DNA from: Planctomycetota bacterium
Lineage (GTDB): Bacteria; Planctomycetota; PUPC01; DSUN01
DNA length: 15,322 nucleotides
Assembly: GCA_016872875.1 (NCBI GenBank)
Contig: VGYW01000191.1
Coordinates: 1 to 15,322, forward strand
Direction: 5' to 3'
The notes beneath the pieces were generated by a model. The model was not told the DNA's origin, made no database searches, and saw nothing but the letters and a program-made list of their open reading frames with translations. Below, piece after piece: positions 1-7,141 of this stretch; the stretch's first letter is position 1; every line of letters starts with the position of its first letter. Made by a program: the position numbers and the translations under genes.

Positions 1-1764
1 ATCCGCGACGAGGTCAAGAAGCTCAAGCCCAGGGACGGCGCGGTCCTCGCCGAGGTCGAGAGTCCCCGCCACGCCGCCGTGAGCGACTTCCAATACGACT
101 TCGGCCTCGCATTCAGCGTCCTTCACGCCTGGCGCCATATCCCCGCCGCCGAGTTTGTGCCTCTGCTCCAGGAATACCTGGAGGAACAGAAATACATCAA
201 CCCCCGCGGCACCATCTTCCTTCGGCACATCGAGAGCCACGACACCCTGCGAGCCCAGGGCTGGTATGGCGTCGAGGGGATGCGCGCCCTCTACGCCCTC
301 ACCGCCTGGATAGACGGCGTGCCGATGATCTACCACGACCTGGAGATCGGCCACAACTTCGCAATCCGCGAGATTAACCAAGTCAGGGAGAAGGCGCCTG
401 CGCTCTCCCGCGGGGAAGCGCTGTACCGCGCGGTCAGGTGTAACCAGCCTAGCGTCTTCAGCTGCTTGCGCAGTGCCGGGAGCCTACGGAGCGCGTTTGC
501 GATCAACCTTGGGAGCAAGCGCATCGAGGCGAGCTTGGCGTGGCCAGGCGCTGAGCATGCCATCCAGCTTGATCCGTTGGAGCACGTAATTCCCCCACGC
601 CCCCTCAAGTCACCTTTGAGGGAGATCGGAGCGGCAAGGGATGTCTCGTCAGTCCGCGGGGATCCGCTCCAGTTCCGCGATGCAACGGAATGGATCGTCG
701 ATTCCGTCGAGGGGCGCCTTCACGACCGCGCTCTCTCGTGGCGCCGGCCCGATCCACCTCGAGGTGCCTCACCGATCTACTGGCGCTCACAGACTGCATG
801 GTCGTTATGGGACAGTGAGACGGCGCCTCTACACCCGGGGGGCCAACTCGTCCAAGTCCTTGAGCGGGACCAGCCCTGGAAATACTTCAGCCTGCGCAAC
901 GCGAGCCAAAGGCACCTCCGTCTTCTGGAGGCCCAGGGAGGAGCCCTTGGGCTCCGGCTCGTCGGTCTCGGCGATCTGGACGTCGAATCAGGGACCATCC
1001 CCTCTCCCTTCAACCCCATCGTCGCACCTTTCCCCCATGGTGGGACGCCCTGCGTACGCTGTGTCGGCCCCGACTACATTGTGAGCAGCAGACACTTCAC
1101 CTGCGTCCTGCGGCGGCAGGGCGGGGTGATCCGGGAGCTGTTTGTGGGCGACAGGGTGGTGGCGAAGGAGCACGATCTGTATGGCGACCAGGAGTTCTTC
1201 AAGCCGCACGAGTCGGCGCGGATCGCGGCGAGCAACGACGTGGAATCGGGCATCCGCATCTGGAAGGCCGACGACGGGCTGCACCTGAGCTTCGAGGGAC
1301 AACTCCGCGGCTTCGGGCGCTTCGAGCTGAGGCGTCCGCCCCTCTGGTATCGCACCGAGTACGTCTTCACCGACAAGCCGGCCTTCAAGCAGAAATGGGC
1401 CTTCCGCTCCGAGAAGGGGTTCAAGGACAAGAACGCCTTCCTCGCCGCCGTGGTGCAACTGCCCGAGGCCGACCGCTTTCGCTTCCTCCGCGGCGGCAAG
1501 CCCATCGCGGAGGACGCCGTGGGCGAAGGCGGCCCCCGTCGCGGCCAGACCGCGGGTGGCCCGGCCCCCGAGCGCATCGAGTTCCTCAAGGAGGGCAAGC
1601 CGCTCTTCAGCCTGTCTGGTCTCAAGGTGCCGGAAGGTGCCAGGCCCAACGTCTTCGTCCACGGCCGGCAGTTCTTTATCGCCACGCTGGATGGCAAAGG
1701 CTCGTCAATGGATGAAGGGCGATGGTACGAGTTCGAGGTTGACTGGGAGGTGGCCCGCAAGTAA
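1..1764 (+). CDS. GH13 alpha-amylase-family protein, 5'-truncated by window edge
   Basis: The frame is open from base 1 to the TAA at 1762-1764 (587 codons), so the true start lies outside the window. Seen: the segment AVLAEVES (Glu at codon 18) fits the GH13 beta-5 general acid. IESHD at codons 77-81 fits region IV, with the His-Asp pair kept but the usual Asn replaced by Ser. GVPMIYHDLEIGH follows, as in the beta-8 region of amylases. GH13 enzymes hydrolyse or transfer alpha-glucosidic bonds by a retaining mechanism. After about codon 150 comes a long C-terminal part (about 430 residues) that I do not recognise; it looks beta-rich, and its first half uses a looser codon set than the rest. 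The nucleophile region and N-terminus are missing from view, so substrate and localisation cannot be judged. A GTG at codon 27 is internal to the domain and is not the start. Convergent with the next gene. Confidence 0.8.
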   Translation: MRDEVKKLKPRDGAVLAEVESPRHAAVSDFQYDFGLAFSVLHAWRHIPAAEFVPLLQEYLEEQKYINPRGTIFLRHIESHDTLRAQGWYGVEGMRALYALTAWIDGVPMIYHDLEIGHNFAIREINQVREKAPALSRGEALYRAVRCNQPSVFSCLRSAGSLRSAFAINLGSKRIEASLAWPGAEHAIQLDPLEHVIPPRPLKSPLREIGAARDVSSVRGDPLQFRDATEWIVDSVEGRLHDRALSWRRPDPPRGASPIYWRSQTAWSLWDSETAPLHPGGQLVQVLERDQPWKYFSLRNASQRHLRLLEAQGGALGLRLVGLGDLDVESGTIPSPFNPIVAPFPHGGTPCVRCVGPDYIVSSRHFTCVLRRQGGVIRELFVGDRVVAKEHDLYGDQEFFKPHESARIAASNDVESGIRIWKADDGLHLSFEGQLRGFGRFELRRPPLWYRTEYVFTDKPAFKQKWAFRSEKGFKDKNAFLAAVVQLPEADRFRFLRGGKPIAEDAVGEGGPRRGQTAGGPAPERIEFLKEGKPLFSLSGLKVPEGARPNVFVHGRQFFIATLDGKGSSMDEGRWYEFEVDWEVARK

Positions 1765-1766
1765 CC

Positions 1767-1799
1767 TTCTCGTTCCGACGCTCCGCGTGGGAACGAGAG
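1767..1799. terminator. Palindromic hairpin between convergent genes
   Basis: Perfect 9-bp arms TCTCGTTCC (1768-1776) and GGAACGAGA (1790-1798), continued inside, after one mismatch, by ACGC/GCGT around a TCC loop. It starts three bases after the GH13 stop and ends 13 bases before the stop of the opposing gene. It could act as a terminator on both strands. The sequence type recurs as a dispersed repeat in many bacterial genomes (recall), so it may be a repeat in origin. There is no T-tract. Confidence 0.6.
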
Positions 1800-1811
1800 A
1801 ATGGCGTGAGG

Positions 1812-2384
1812 CTACGTGTCAGGAGACTCGATCAACTCGCGCAAACGCGCGGCAAGCTCCGGGGGCAGGGCCGCAAGGTCCTTCTCGCCGACAAGCCCGA
1901 CCTCGATGAGGTCGAGGAGGTGCACCTGGTCCTTGCGGCGAAAGCTGGTGAGTTTCATCCGAATCAGGTCATCGAGTGCCAAGACGCGCAGCCCATCGCC
2001 CAGCGGAACGGTGCGGGTTGCATCGGGCGCCGGCGACAGGTATTCGGGACGGACCTTTCTCCCGGCCAGCACGATGTGAACCGCGTCCCTGAGCTTGGCC
2101 TGCGGGCCGTCGAGGAAGGCGTCCACTCCGGCCGCGTGACGGTAGACGAATCCCGCGGCCTCGAGGGCCTCGCGCGCCGTGGCGAAGTCCTGCGGCTCGA
2201 CCAGGATGTCCACATCCTGGGTGTTGCGGACCGCCGCCTCGTCCACGGTGGCGACCCAGGCGGCGACGGCGTTGCCGCCGATGACGGCGTAGCGCACCCC
2301 AGCCGCCTCCAGCGCTCCGCACGCGCGCACCAGGCGCTCCCGCACCTTCTCCACAGCGCTCACCATCCTCTCCAGCACGCTCAT
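1812..2384 (-). CDS. Nucleotidyltransferase-fold protein (AbiEii/minimal-NTase-like)
   Basis: 190 residues from the ATG at 2382-2384. Seen: the hallmark glycine pair in VIGGNAVAAW (residues 34-43) and the metal-binding pair in DVDILV (57-62), then LRDAVHIVLAG, which may supply the third carboxylate. This is the Pol-beta-type nucleotidyltransferase core found in stand-alone minimal NTases, kanamycin NTase-like enzymes and AbiEii-type toxins. Which nucleotide or target is used cannot be told from sequence. The C-terminal third is a helical tail (LDDLIRMKLTSFRRKDQVHLLDLIEV) typical of this group. An in-frame ATG at 2426 would add 14 residues, but they look unstructured and no ribosome site precedes them; the chosen ATG has only a weak GGGCGA site. 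It follows the deacetylase by 45 bp on the same strand and probably shares its transcript. No HEPN or AbiEi partner is visible. Confidence 0.75.
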   Translation of the reverse strand: MSVLERMVSAVEKVRERLVRACGALEAAGVRYAVIGGNAVAAWVATVDEAAVRNTQDVDILVEPQDFATAREALEAAGFVYRHAAGVDAFLDGPQAKLRDAVHIVLAGRKVRPEYLSPAPDATRTVPLGDGLRVLALDDLIRMKLTSFRRKDQVHLLDLIEVGLVGEKDLAALPPELAARLRELIESPDT

Positions 2385-2429
2385 CTCAGCTTCGCCCTGT
2401 GAATGGTTCCGCGTGCAAGTATGCACGCC

Positions 2430-3200
2430 CTACGTTGCCGCCTTCACACGGTCGTCTCCGAGTATCGTGCGCAGAACGTTCTCCTTGGGGTAAGCGTGCC
2501 CTCGATGCTGGGAGAACGCCTCCGCGCAGCGGAAGCCGCACTGGCGGCCGCGCTCCTCGGCCCACTCTACCATCGAGTTCACATAGTGGTCAAGCCCGTG
2601 CTGGCGCATGAGCCACTCGCGCTGCGACCGATGGCAGGCGAGCATCTGGCGCTTCACGTCCATTTCGCTGCTCACGTCCACGTAGAAGTGCACGGGCTGG
2701 GGGCGGCCGAGGTAGTCTACGCCCTCCATTGCGTCCCAGTAATACAGGTATGGGATGCCGTTGGTGTGGGGGAGGTTGCCGTAGCCGCCATAGTTGGGGA
2801 TGGATGCGCCGAAACAGGCGTCGCGGGCGAGGCGGCTGGTGATCTCGTGGTCGGCCATGTAGTCCTCGTGGGGGTGGGTGAGGACGATGAAGGGGTCCAC
2901 CTCGCGGATGGCGTTGGTGACTTTGCGGCGTGTCTCCATGTCGAAGGAGATGGCGAGGTCGCCTGAGCCGAGTCCGATGTAGCGCCCCTGGAGGAGTGCG
3001 GCGCTCTCGGCGGCCTCGCCGGCGCGGATGCGGGCGATCTCGACGGAGGAGTGCTCGGTGGAGCCGCAGTCGCCGTTGGCCACGGTGGCGATGGCGATCT
3101 CGTAGCCCTTCTTGCGGAGGAGCGAGAGGGTGCCGGCGACCTTGAACTCCACGTCGTCCGGGTGTGCGCCGATTGCCAGAATCCTGCCGTTGTCGTCCAT
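2430..3200 (-). CDS. LmbE/PIG-L family deacetylase
   Basis: 256 residues. Seen: the family signature AHPDD at residues 12-16 (His13 and Asp16 as zinc ligands, Asp15 as general base) and the second metal motif HPHEDYMADH at 109-118, whose last His is the expected third ligand. Family members remove acetyl groups from GlcNAc-type substrates in a zinc-dependent reaction, for example in GPI-anchor, mycothiol, bacillithiol or antibiotic pathways. The length is normal for a cytosolic single-domain enzyme; no signal peptide is seen. The substrate is not predictable; no thiol-biosynthesis partner is nearby. The ATG is preceded by GAGGAAAGG at a workable distance and by a good promoter (3243-3271). 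It is the first gene of a two-gene minus-strand operon with the nucleotidyltransferase-fold gene. Confidence 0.9.
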   Translation of the reverse strand: MDDNGRILAIGAHPDDVEFKVAGTLSLLRKKGYEIAIATVANGDCGSTEHSSVEIARIRAGEAAESAALLQGRYIGLGSGDLAISFDMETRRKVTNAIREVDPFIVLTHPHEDYMADHEITSRLARDACFGASIPNYGGYGNLPHTNGIPYLYYWDAMEGVDYLGRPQPVHFYVDVSSEMDVKRQMLACHRSQREWLMRQHGLDHYVNSMVEWAEERGRQCGFRCAEAFSQHRGHAYPKENVLRTILGDDRVKAAT

Positions 3201-3242
3201 CGCGCGCCCTTTCCTCAGGTAGAGCCTGGGAGCCAGCTTGTG

Positions 3243-3271
3243 AGGCTAGCATGGGGTGGACCGCGTGTCAA
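3243..3271 (-). promoter_or_regulatory. Sigma-70-type promoter of the deacetylase operon
   Basis: On the minus strand: TTGACA (3271-3266), a 17-bp spacer, TAGCCT (3248-3243). The -35 is consensus and the -10 matches 3 of 6 but resembles the TAG--T boxes of other promoters here. Transcription would start near 3236, giving a leader of about 36 bases with GAGGAAAGG before the ATG at 3200. The MITE-like element begins 16 bp behind the -35 box. Confidence 0.6.
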
Positions 3272-3295
3272 ACGGCGCGGCGTGCCCTGACGAGC

Positions 3296-3577
3296 GAGTA
3301 TGGCCCCCAGTTCTGGTGAATTGCTCCGCAGCCCCCACGGGGGCGTACTATATCAGCCCAGGGCGAAGCCCTGGGAAGCGGGGCCGCGTGCGGGTCAGCC
3401 CTGAAGGGGCGTACTACGAGGCACGGACGCCATCGCCGCCCGTGAGCGGCTAGTACGCCCCTACAGGGCTGGACCGGGGCCGTCTCCCATTCCCAGGGCG
3501 TCGCCCTGGGCTGATATAGTACGCTCCGTTCGGAGCGTCGGAAGCCAAGAATGTCACCAGAACTGGGGGCCATACTC
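3296..3577. mobile_element. MITE-like non-autonomous element with 24-bp TIRs and 9-bp target duplication
   Basis: Seen: perfect 24-bp terminal inverted repeats at 3296-3319 (starts GAGTATGGCCCCCAG) and 3554-3577 (ends CTGGGGGCCATACTC). The element is flanked on both sides by the direct repeat CTGACGAGC (3287-3295 and 3578-3586). If the end bases are counted differently, the direct repeat can be read as 11 bp and the TIR as 23. It is 282 bp with no credible gene. Inside is a second perfect 21-bp inverted pair (3344-3364 and 3503-3523, starting CGTACTATATCAG) and a third imperfect pair around GGGGCGTACTA/TAGTACGCCCC, so nearly the whole element can fold back on itself. The intact target copy implies insertion by a transposase acting in trans (inference). 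It sits between the divergent promoters of the deacetylase operon and nusB. Confidence 0.8.
3331..3507. repeat. Internal core shared with the repeat at 15025-15200
   Basis: About 177 bp inside the MITE-like element match 15025-15200 closely along their length. They share GGGGCGTACTATATCAG, the CCCAGGGC...GCCCTGGG hairpin, CAGCCCTGAAGGGGCGTACT and TAGTACGCCCCTACAGGG. The middle and the loops differ most. This is a dispersed palindromic repeat; the 24-bp outer arms exist only in this copy. Confidence 0.8.
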
Positions 3578-3593
3578 CTGACGAGCGCCATGC

Positions 3594-3622
3594 TTGACGG
3601 TTCTGCTTGCGGCGGGTAGAAT
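3594..3622 (+). promoter_or_regulatory. Sigma-70-type promoter of nusB
   Basis: TTGACG (3594-3599), a 17-bp spacer, TAGAAT (3617-3622): 5 of 6 in each box. The expected transcription start is near 3629, giving a leader of about 40 bases to the TTG start at 3671. The -35 box lies only 7 bp beyond the right target duplication of the MITE-like element. Confidence 0.75.
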
Positions 3623-3670
3623 ACAGCCGTCTTGGTTGGCGAGGACGCCCGGCCCGCAAGGGGTAGCGAG

Positions 3671-4096
3671 TTGCGGAAGCGGACCCAGGCCCGCGAGGCG
3701 GCACTACAGGTTCTCTACCTGCTCGACCTGCTCGGGGAGGGCGTGCTCGGCGAGCTGGACGCCGTTCTGCGGTGGCTCCTGGAGCCGACGCAGACGGATC
3801 CGTCGGTGGCGCAGTTCGCCCGCGCCCTGGTGACAGGGACCTGGGAGCAGAGGGCCGAGCTGGACCGCCGCATCCGCTCGATTGCGGAGCACTGGGACCT
3901 CGACCGCATGGCGGTGGTGGACCGCAGCGTGCTGCGGCTGGCGGCCTACGAGCTCCTCTTCGGCAGCGACGTGCCGGACAAGGTGGCCATCAACGAGGCG
4001 ATTGACCTCGCCAAGCGCTTCAGCACCGCCGACAGCGGCGCGTTCGTGAACGGCATACTCGACAAGATTCGCGTGCAGAAGGAGGGGGGCAAGTGA
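3671..4096 (+). CDS. nusB: Transcription antitermination protein NusB
   Basis: 141 residues from TTG at 3671. NusB binds boxA RNA with NusE (ribosomal protein S10) in rRNA antitermination complexes. Seen: the N-terminal RKRTQAREAALQVLYLLD helix typical of NusB, and the conserved C-terminal half with DRMAVVDRSVLRLAAYELLF, DVPDKVAINEAIDLAKRFSTADSG in two parts, and FVNGILDKI. All are family signatures. The start is chosen because AAGGGG (3658-3663) precedes this TTG by 7 bases and the protein then begins as family members do. An upstream TTG at 3632 would lie only a few bases after the predicted transcription start and would add 13 unlikely residues. It has its own promoter at 3594-3622 and is followed on the same strand by pheT after 170 bp. 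Confidence 0.93.
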   Translation: MRKRTQAREAALQVLYLLDLLGEGVLGELDAVLRWLLEPTQTDPSVAQFARALVTGTWEQRAELDRRIRSIAEHWDLDRMAVVDRSVLRLAAYELLFGSDVPDKVAINEAIDLAKRFSTADSGAFVNGILDKIRVQKEGGK

Positions 4097-4105
4097 CGGA
4101 GTGGG

Positions 4106-4244
4106 GGAGGATGAACGGATGAATGGATGGGTGGATGCAGAGCGAAAGTGAAAGGGAAAGTGAGAGGGAAAGGGGAAGAGAAGAAGCCCAGGTCGAATGG
4201 CTTTCCCTTTCACTCTCACTCTCACTTTCCCCGGTTCATCCTCC
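4106..4244 (+). repeat. Long inverted repeat in the nusB-pheT spacer
   Basis: Seen: an outer perfect 11-bp pair, GGAGGATGAAC (4106-4116) and GTTCATCCTCC (4234-4244), and an inner 29-base pair, 4144-4172 with 4201-4229, matching at 25 positions. The left arms are purine-only runs of GAAAG/GTGAGAG; a short ATGGATGG-type run lies between outer and inner arms on the left. In RNA it would form a large hairpin ending 22 bases before the pheT ATG. It could be a fold-back simple repeat or a leader structure; no known riboswitch or T-box features were seen. Confidence 0.7.
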
Positions 4245-4266
4245 TTGTGCAAGGGTGTGACTGCCC

Positions 4267-6285
4267 ATGAAGGTCAGCTATCAGTGGCTGAGGGACTACT
4301 GCGACTTCGAGCTGCCGGCGGACGAGCTGGCCCGCCAGCTCAGTCTCCGCGGGGTCGCGGTAGAGAGCGTGAAGCCGACGAACGGCGACTTCTGCCTCGA
4401 GATCGAGGTCACGGCCAACCGCCCCGACCTCCTGTCGCACATCGGGGTGGCCCGCGAGATCGCCGGGCTGACCGGCTCGGCGCTCCGCGTCCCAAGCGTC
4501 GCGCTCGCCGAGGAGACGCGGCACGTCACCCAGATTGCGCGGGTGGAGGTGCAGAGCCCTGACCTCTGCCCCCGCTACACGGCGCGCGTGCTCTACGACG
4601 TGCGGGTGGCCCCTGCCCCCGCCGAGATGCGCCGTCGCCTCGAGGCCGTGGGCATCCGCCCCGTGAACAACGTGGTGGACATCACGAACTACGTCCTGAT
4701 GGAGTGCGGGCAGCCCGAGCACGCCTTCGACTTCGACCGCCTCAAGGGCTCCACCGTCATCATACGCCTCGCGCTCGCGGGCGAGGCGATGAAGCTCATT
4801 GACGGCGCGGAGGTGCGGCTGGCCCCGGACCAACTGGTCATCGCCGACGTGGCGCGCCCGGTGGCCCTCGCGGGCGTCATGGGCGGGCTCCAGACCGAGA
4901 TCGGCGCCTCCACCCGCATGGTGCTCCTGGAGAGCGCGAAGTTCGACCCCGTGAGCATCCGCCGCACGAGCCGCGCGAGCGGCAAGGCGAGCGACTCCTC
5001 GTACCGCTTCGAGCGCGGGGTGGACACTCGGACCGTGGAGTGGGCCTCCCGCCGCGCGGCCGCCCTCATGCAGCAGCACGCCGGCGCCAAGCTGGCCGCG
5101 GGGGTGATTGACGTGAACTTCACCCAGGAGACGCCGCGCACGGTGGCCCTGCGCATCCCGCGCATCGAGCGCGTCCTCGGCCTCGCCATTGCCGCGCCAG
5201 AGGCAGGAAAGCTCCTCAAGGCCATCGGCTTCGGGGTAAAGCCGGAGGGCCACGATACGCTCGCCGTCTCCGTCCCCCACTTCCGGCCCGACGTGGAGAG
5301 CGAGATTGACCTCATCGAGGAGGTGGCCCGCTGCCACGGCTACGACAAGGTGCCCGACACCCCCCGCCTCCTCGTGGCTGACGTGCCGGTAAGCAAGGGC
5401 GACCATGTGGCCGCAAGGGTGCGGGAGACCCTCATCCGCCTCGGCTACTGCGAGGCGGTGACCACCAGCTTCACCAGCGACGGGCTGGCCGCGATGTTCG
5501 CCCCCTGGCCGTCCGAGGAGCCGGTGCGCCTCCGCAACCCCCTGCGGAGCGACGAGGCGACCCTCCGCCGCAGCATCGTCCCCTCGCTCCTACAGGCCGC
5601 ACGCACGAACCAGGACAAGGGCGTCGCCGACGTCCGAATCTTCGAGCTCGACAGGGTCTACCTCCGCCGTGCCGGGGGCCACATGCTGCCCGACGAGAAG
5701 CGCTGCCTTGCGGTGCTGACCCACGGGGGCTTCGCCGAGGCCAAGGGCGCCGTCGAGGCCGTCCTCGAACAGCTCGGCCTCCTGGGCCGGACAACCTTCG
5801 GGCCGGCCTCCCACGGCTTCCTCACGCCCGGGGCTGCGGGCGCCTGGCACCTCGGCACGAGCCTCCTCGGCTACGCCGGCGAGGTCTCGGATGAGGCGGT
5901 CGCCGCCTTCGACCTGCGGAGCGCCCCCCACGTTGCGGAGCTCGACCTCGACACGCTGACAGCCTCGGCGGGCCTCGAGCGGAGCTTCAGGGAGCTGCCG
6001 CGCTTCCCAGCCGTCTCGCGCGACCTGGCCATCGTGGTCCGCGACGCCACGCCATGGGCCGAGATACTCCGCGTCGTGGAAGGCGCGGGCGCCGAGCACG
6101 TCGCCGACCTCCGCTTCGGCGAAGTCTACCGCGGCAAGCAGATCGAGCCCGGCAGGAAGAGCGTCTTCTTCACCATCGTCTACCGCGCGCCCGACCGCAC
6201 CCTCACCAACGACGAGGTGAACGCCAGCCAGGCCCGCATCGTGGCCGCCCTCGCCGAACAGCTCGGCGCCACGCTCCGGGTGTGA
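4267..6285 (+). CDS. pheT: Phenylalanine-tRNA ligase beta subunit, short form without EMAPII-like domain
   Basis: 672 residues; the usual bacterial form is near 800. PheT pairs with PheS in a cytosolic alpha2-beta2 enzyme that charges tRNA-Phe. Seen in order: the N-terminal B1 segment (MKVSYQWLRDY), which jumps from LSLRGVAVESVKP (25-37) straight to LEIEVTANRPDLLS (44-57), so the EMAPII-like tRNA-binding insertion normally placed here is absent. Then the B3/B4 editing module (RPVNNVVDITNYVLMECGQP, HAFDFD), the B5 domain with EIDLIEEVARCHGYD, the catalytic-like core, and a complete C-terminal FDX-ACB anticodon-binding domain (LPRFPAVSRDLAIVV to the end). The ATG has AAGGG 11 bases upstream. 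The gene follows nusB and may share its promoter. pheS is not adjacent, unlike the common pheST operon. Confidence 0.95.
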   Translation: MKVSYQWLRDYCDFELPADELARQLSLRGVAVESVKPTNGDFCLEIEVTANRPDLLSHIGVAREIAGLTGSALRVPSVALAEETRHVTQIARVEVQSPDLCPRYTARVLYDVRVAPAPAEMRRRLEAVGIRPVNNVVDITNYVLMECGQPEHAFDFDRLKGSTVIIRLALAGEAMKLIDGAEVRLAPDQLVIADVARPVALAGVMGGLQTEIGASTRMVLLESAKFDPVSIRRTSRASGKASDSSYRFERGVDTRTVEWASRRAAALMQQHAGAKLAAGVIDVNFTQETPRTVALRIPRIERVLGLAIAAPEAGKLLKAIGFGVKPEGHDTLAVSVPHFRPDVESEIDLIEEVARCHGYDKVPDTPRLLVADVPVSKGDHVAARVRETLIRLGYCEAVTTSFTSDGLAAMFAPWPSEEPVRLRNPLRSDEATLRRSIVPSLLQAARTNQDKGVADVRIFELDRVYLRRAGGHMLPDEKRCLAVLTHGGFAEAKGAVEAVLEQLGLLGRTTFGPASHGFLTPGAAGAWHLGTSLLGYAGEVSDEAVAAFDLRSAPHVAELDLDTLTASAGLERSFRELPRFPAVSRDLAIVVRDATPWAEILRVVEGAGAEHVADLRFGEVYRGKQIEPGRKSVFFTIVYRAPDRTLTNDEVNASQARIVAALAEQLGATLRV

Positions 6286-6326
6286 GGGCTTCGCCGCCAT
6301 TGCGGAGAACGCGACAGCGAACTCCC

Positions 6327-6355
6327 TTGACAAACCATGCTCTCCCGGTTAGCAT
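6327..6355 (+). promoter_or_regulatory. Sigma-70-type promoter of the DUF6338-like gene
   Basis: Consensus TTGACA (6327-6332), a 17-bp spacer, TAGCAT (6350-6355). It lies 42 bp after the pheT stop, so the following pair of genes forms its own transcription unit. The expected start near 6362 gives a leader of about 100 bases that contains a 10-bp hairpin. Confidence 0.75.
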
Positions 6356-6366
6356 GATTCCCGAAG

Positions 6367-6408
6367 GCCACGCCCCGCGTGTCTCGCGTGGGCATCAGGG
6401 GGCGTGGC
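6367..6408 (+). promoter_or_regulatory. Stem-loop in the leader of the DUF6338-like gene
   Basis: Perfect 10-bp arms GCCACGCCCC (6367-6376) and GGGGCGTGGC (6399-6408) around a 22-base loop that also holds a CGCG/CGCG pair. It begins about 5 bases after the predicted transcription start. It could shape the 5' end of the mRNA or act as a leader control element. No known RNA family is recognised. Confidence 0.45.
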
Positions 6409-6460
6409 GTTGGCGGCTCGATGCGGCGCACAAGAGGTGAGATAGGAGGCCGGTGAGACC

Positions 6461-7141
6461 ATGGGCATCTCGAAGGAAACACTTGTCATCCTCATCTTCC
6501 TCATCCCCGGCTTCATGTCTTCCGCACTTCTCAATTCGCTTGTTGTGAGGCGGGAGAGGGACGTTCTCGCCAGGGTTGTGGAAGCTCTTGTGTTAAGCTT
6601 CATCATCTACGCTGCGGCCACGCTGATCACTGGCCAGAGCCCGGTGATGCTGCACGAAACGAGAGAGGGGAACGTGACCACATATTCGGTCACTGGGAAC
6701 GCGTCCTTCCTTGTCCCGGTCGTATTCCTCGCGTTTCTGCTGCCGCTTGGCCTCGGCCTCATGACCACGACCGACTGGCACATGAAGGCCCTCCGAAAGT
6801 GCCGCATCACGAACAAGACCTCTCGGCAGACCACGTGGCTGGACGTGTTCATGGACCAGAAGAGGCGAGTCATCCTGCACTTCAGCGATGGCCGCCGCCT
6901 TCACGGCTGGCCGATGTACTACTCGGAGACGCCGGAGGACGGATTACTGTACCTCTATGACCCTTACTGGTTCGTCCCAGAAGAGAATGACTGGGAGAGC
7001 TTGAGTGCCCACGGACTCTTCCTTGTCAAGCGGGAACTGATCGACTGGATCGAGTTCCTTCCCGGGCCCGGTGAATGGCAAATGTCCGCAACCAAGGAAG
7101 GAGAGGCTCCCCATGAGCAAACTGTTCCAGGGCATGGATAA
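6461..7141 (+). CDS. DUF6338-like membrane protein
   Basis: 226 residues. Seen: three hydrophobic segments, at about residues 7-27 (LVILIFLIPGFMSSALL), 41-60 (VEALVLSFIIYAAATLI) and 82-103 (FLVPVVFLAFLLPLGLGLM), followed by a soluble tail of about 120 residues with DVFMDQKRRVILHFSDGRRLHGWPMYY and LIDWIEFLPGP. The N-terminal PGF motif, the early helix layout and the tail fit my memory of Pfam DUF6338; the function of that family is unknown to me. The tail reads like a small beta domain that could bind a partner. AGGAGG (6444-6449) stands 11 bases before the ATG. It has its own promoter and overlaps the next small gene by 29 bases. Its base composition is clearly less GC-rich than pheT or mnmG, which suggests a different history (inference). 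Confidence 0.7.
   Translation: MGISKETLVILIFLIPGFMSSALLNSLVVRRERDVLARVVEALVLSFIIYAAATLITGQSPVMLHETREGNVTTYSVTGNASFLVPVVFLAFLLPLGLGLMTTTDWHMKALRKCRITNKTSRQTTWLDVFMDQKRRVILHFSDGRRLHGWPMYYSETPEDGLLYLYDPYWFVPEENDWESLSAHGLFLVKRELIDWIEFLPGPGEWQMSATKEGEAPHEQTVPGHG

Noticed and set aside
3256..3591. Small genes inside the 3.3-kb repeat element
   Set aside because: The peptides (such as GAYYISPG) come from the inverted repeat itself and also appear in the copy near 15050; no ribosome site or domain.
4097..4266. T-box or other amino-acid-responsive leader for pheT
   Set aside because: No T-box sequence, no Phe-rich leader peptide and no terminator/antiterminator pair were found; only an unclassified inverted repeat.
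4222..5406. 394-residue open frame on the minus strand
   Set aside because: Antisense shadow of pheT in high-GC DNA, with no family motif.
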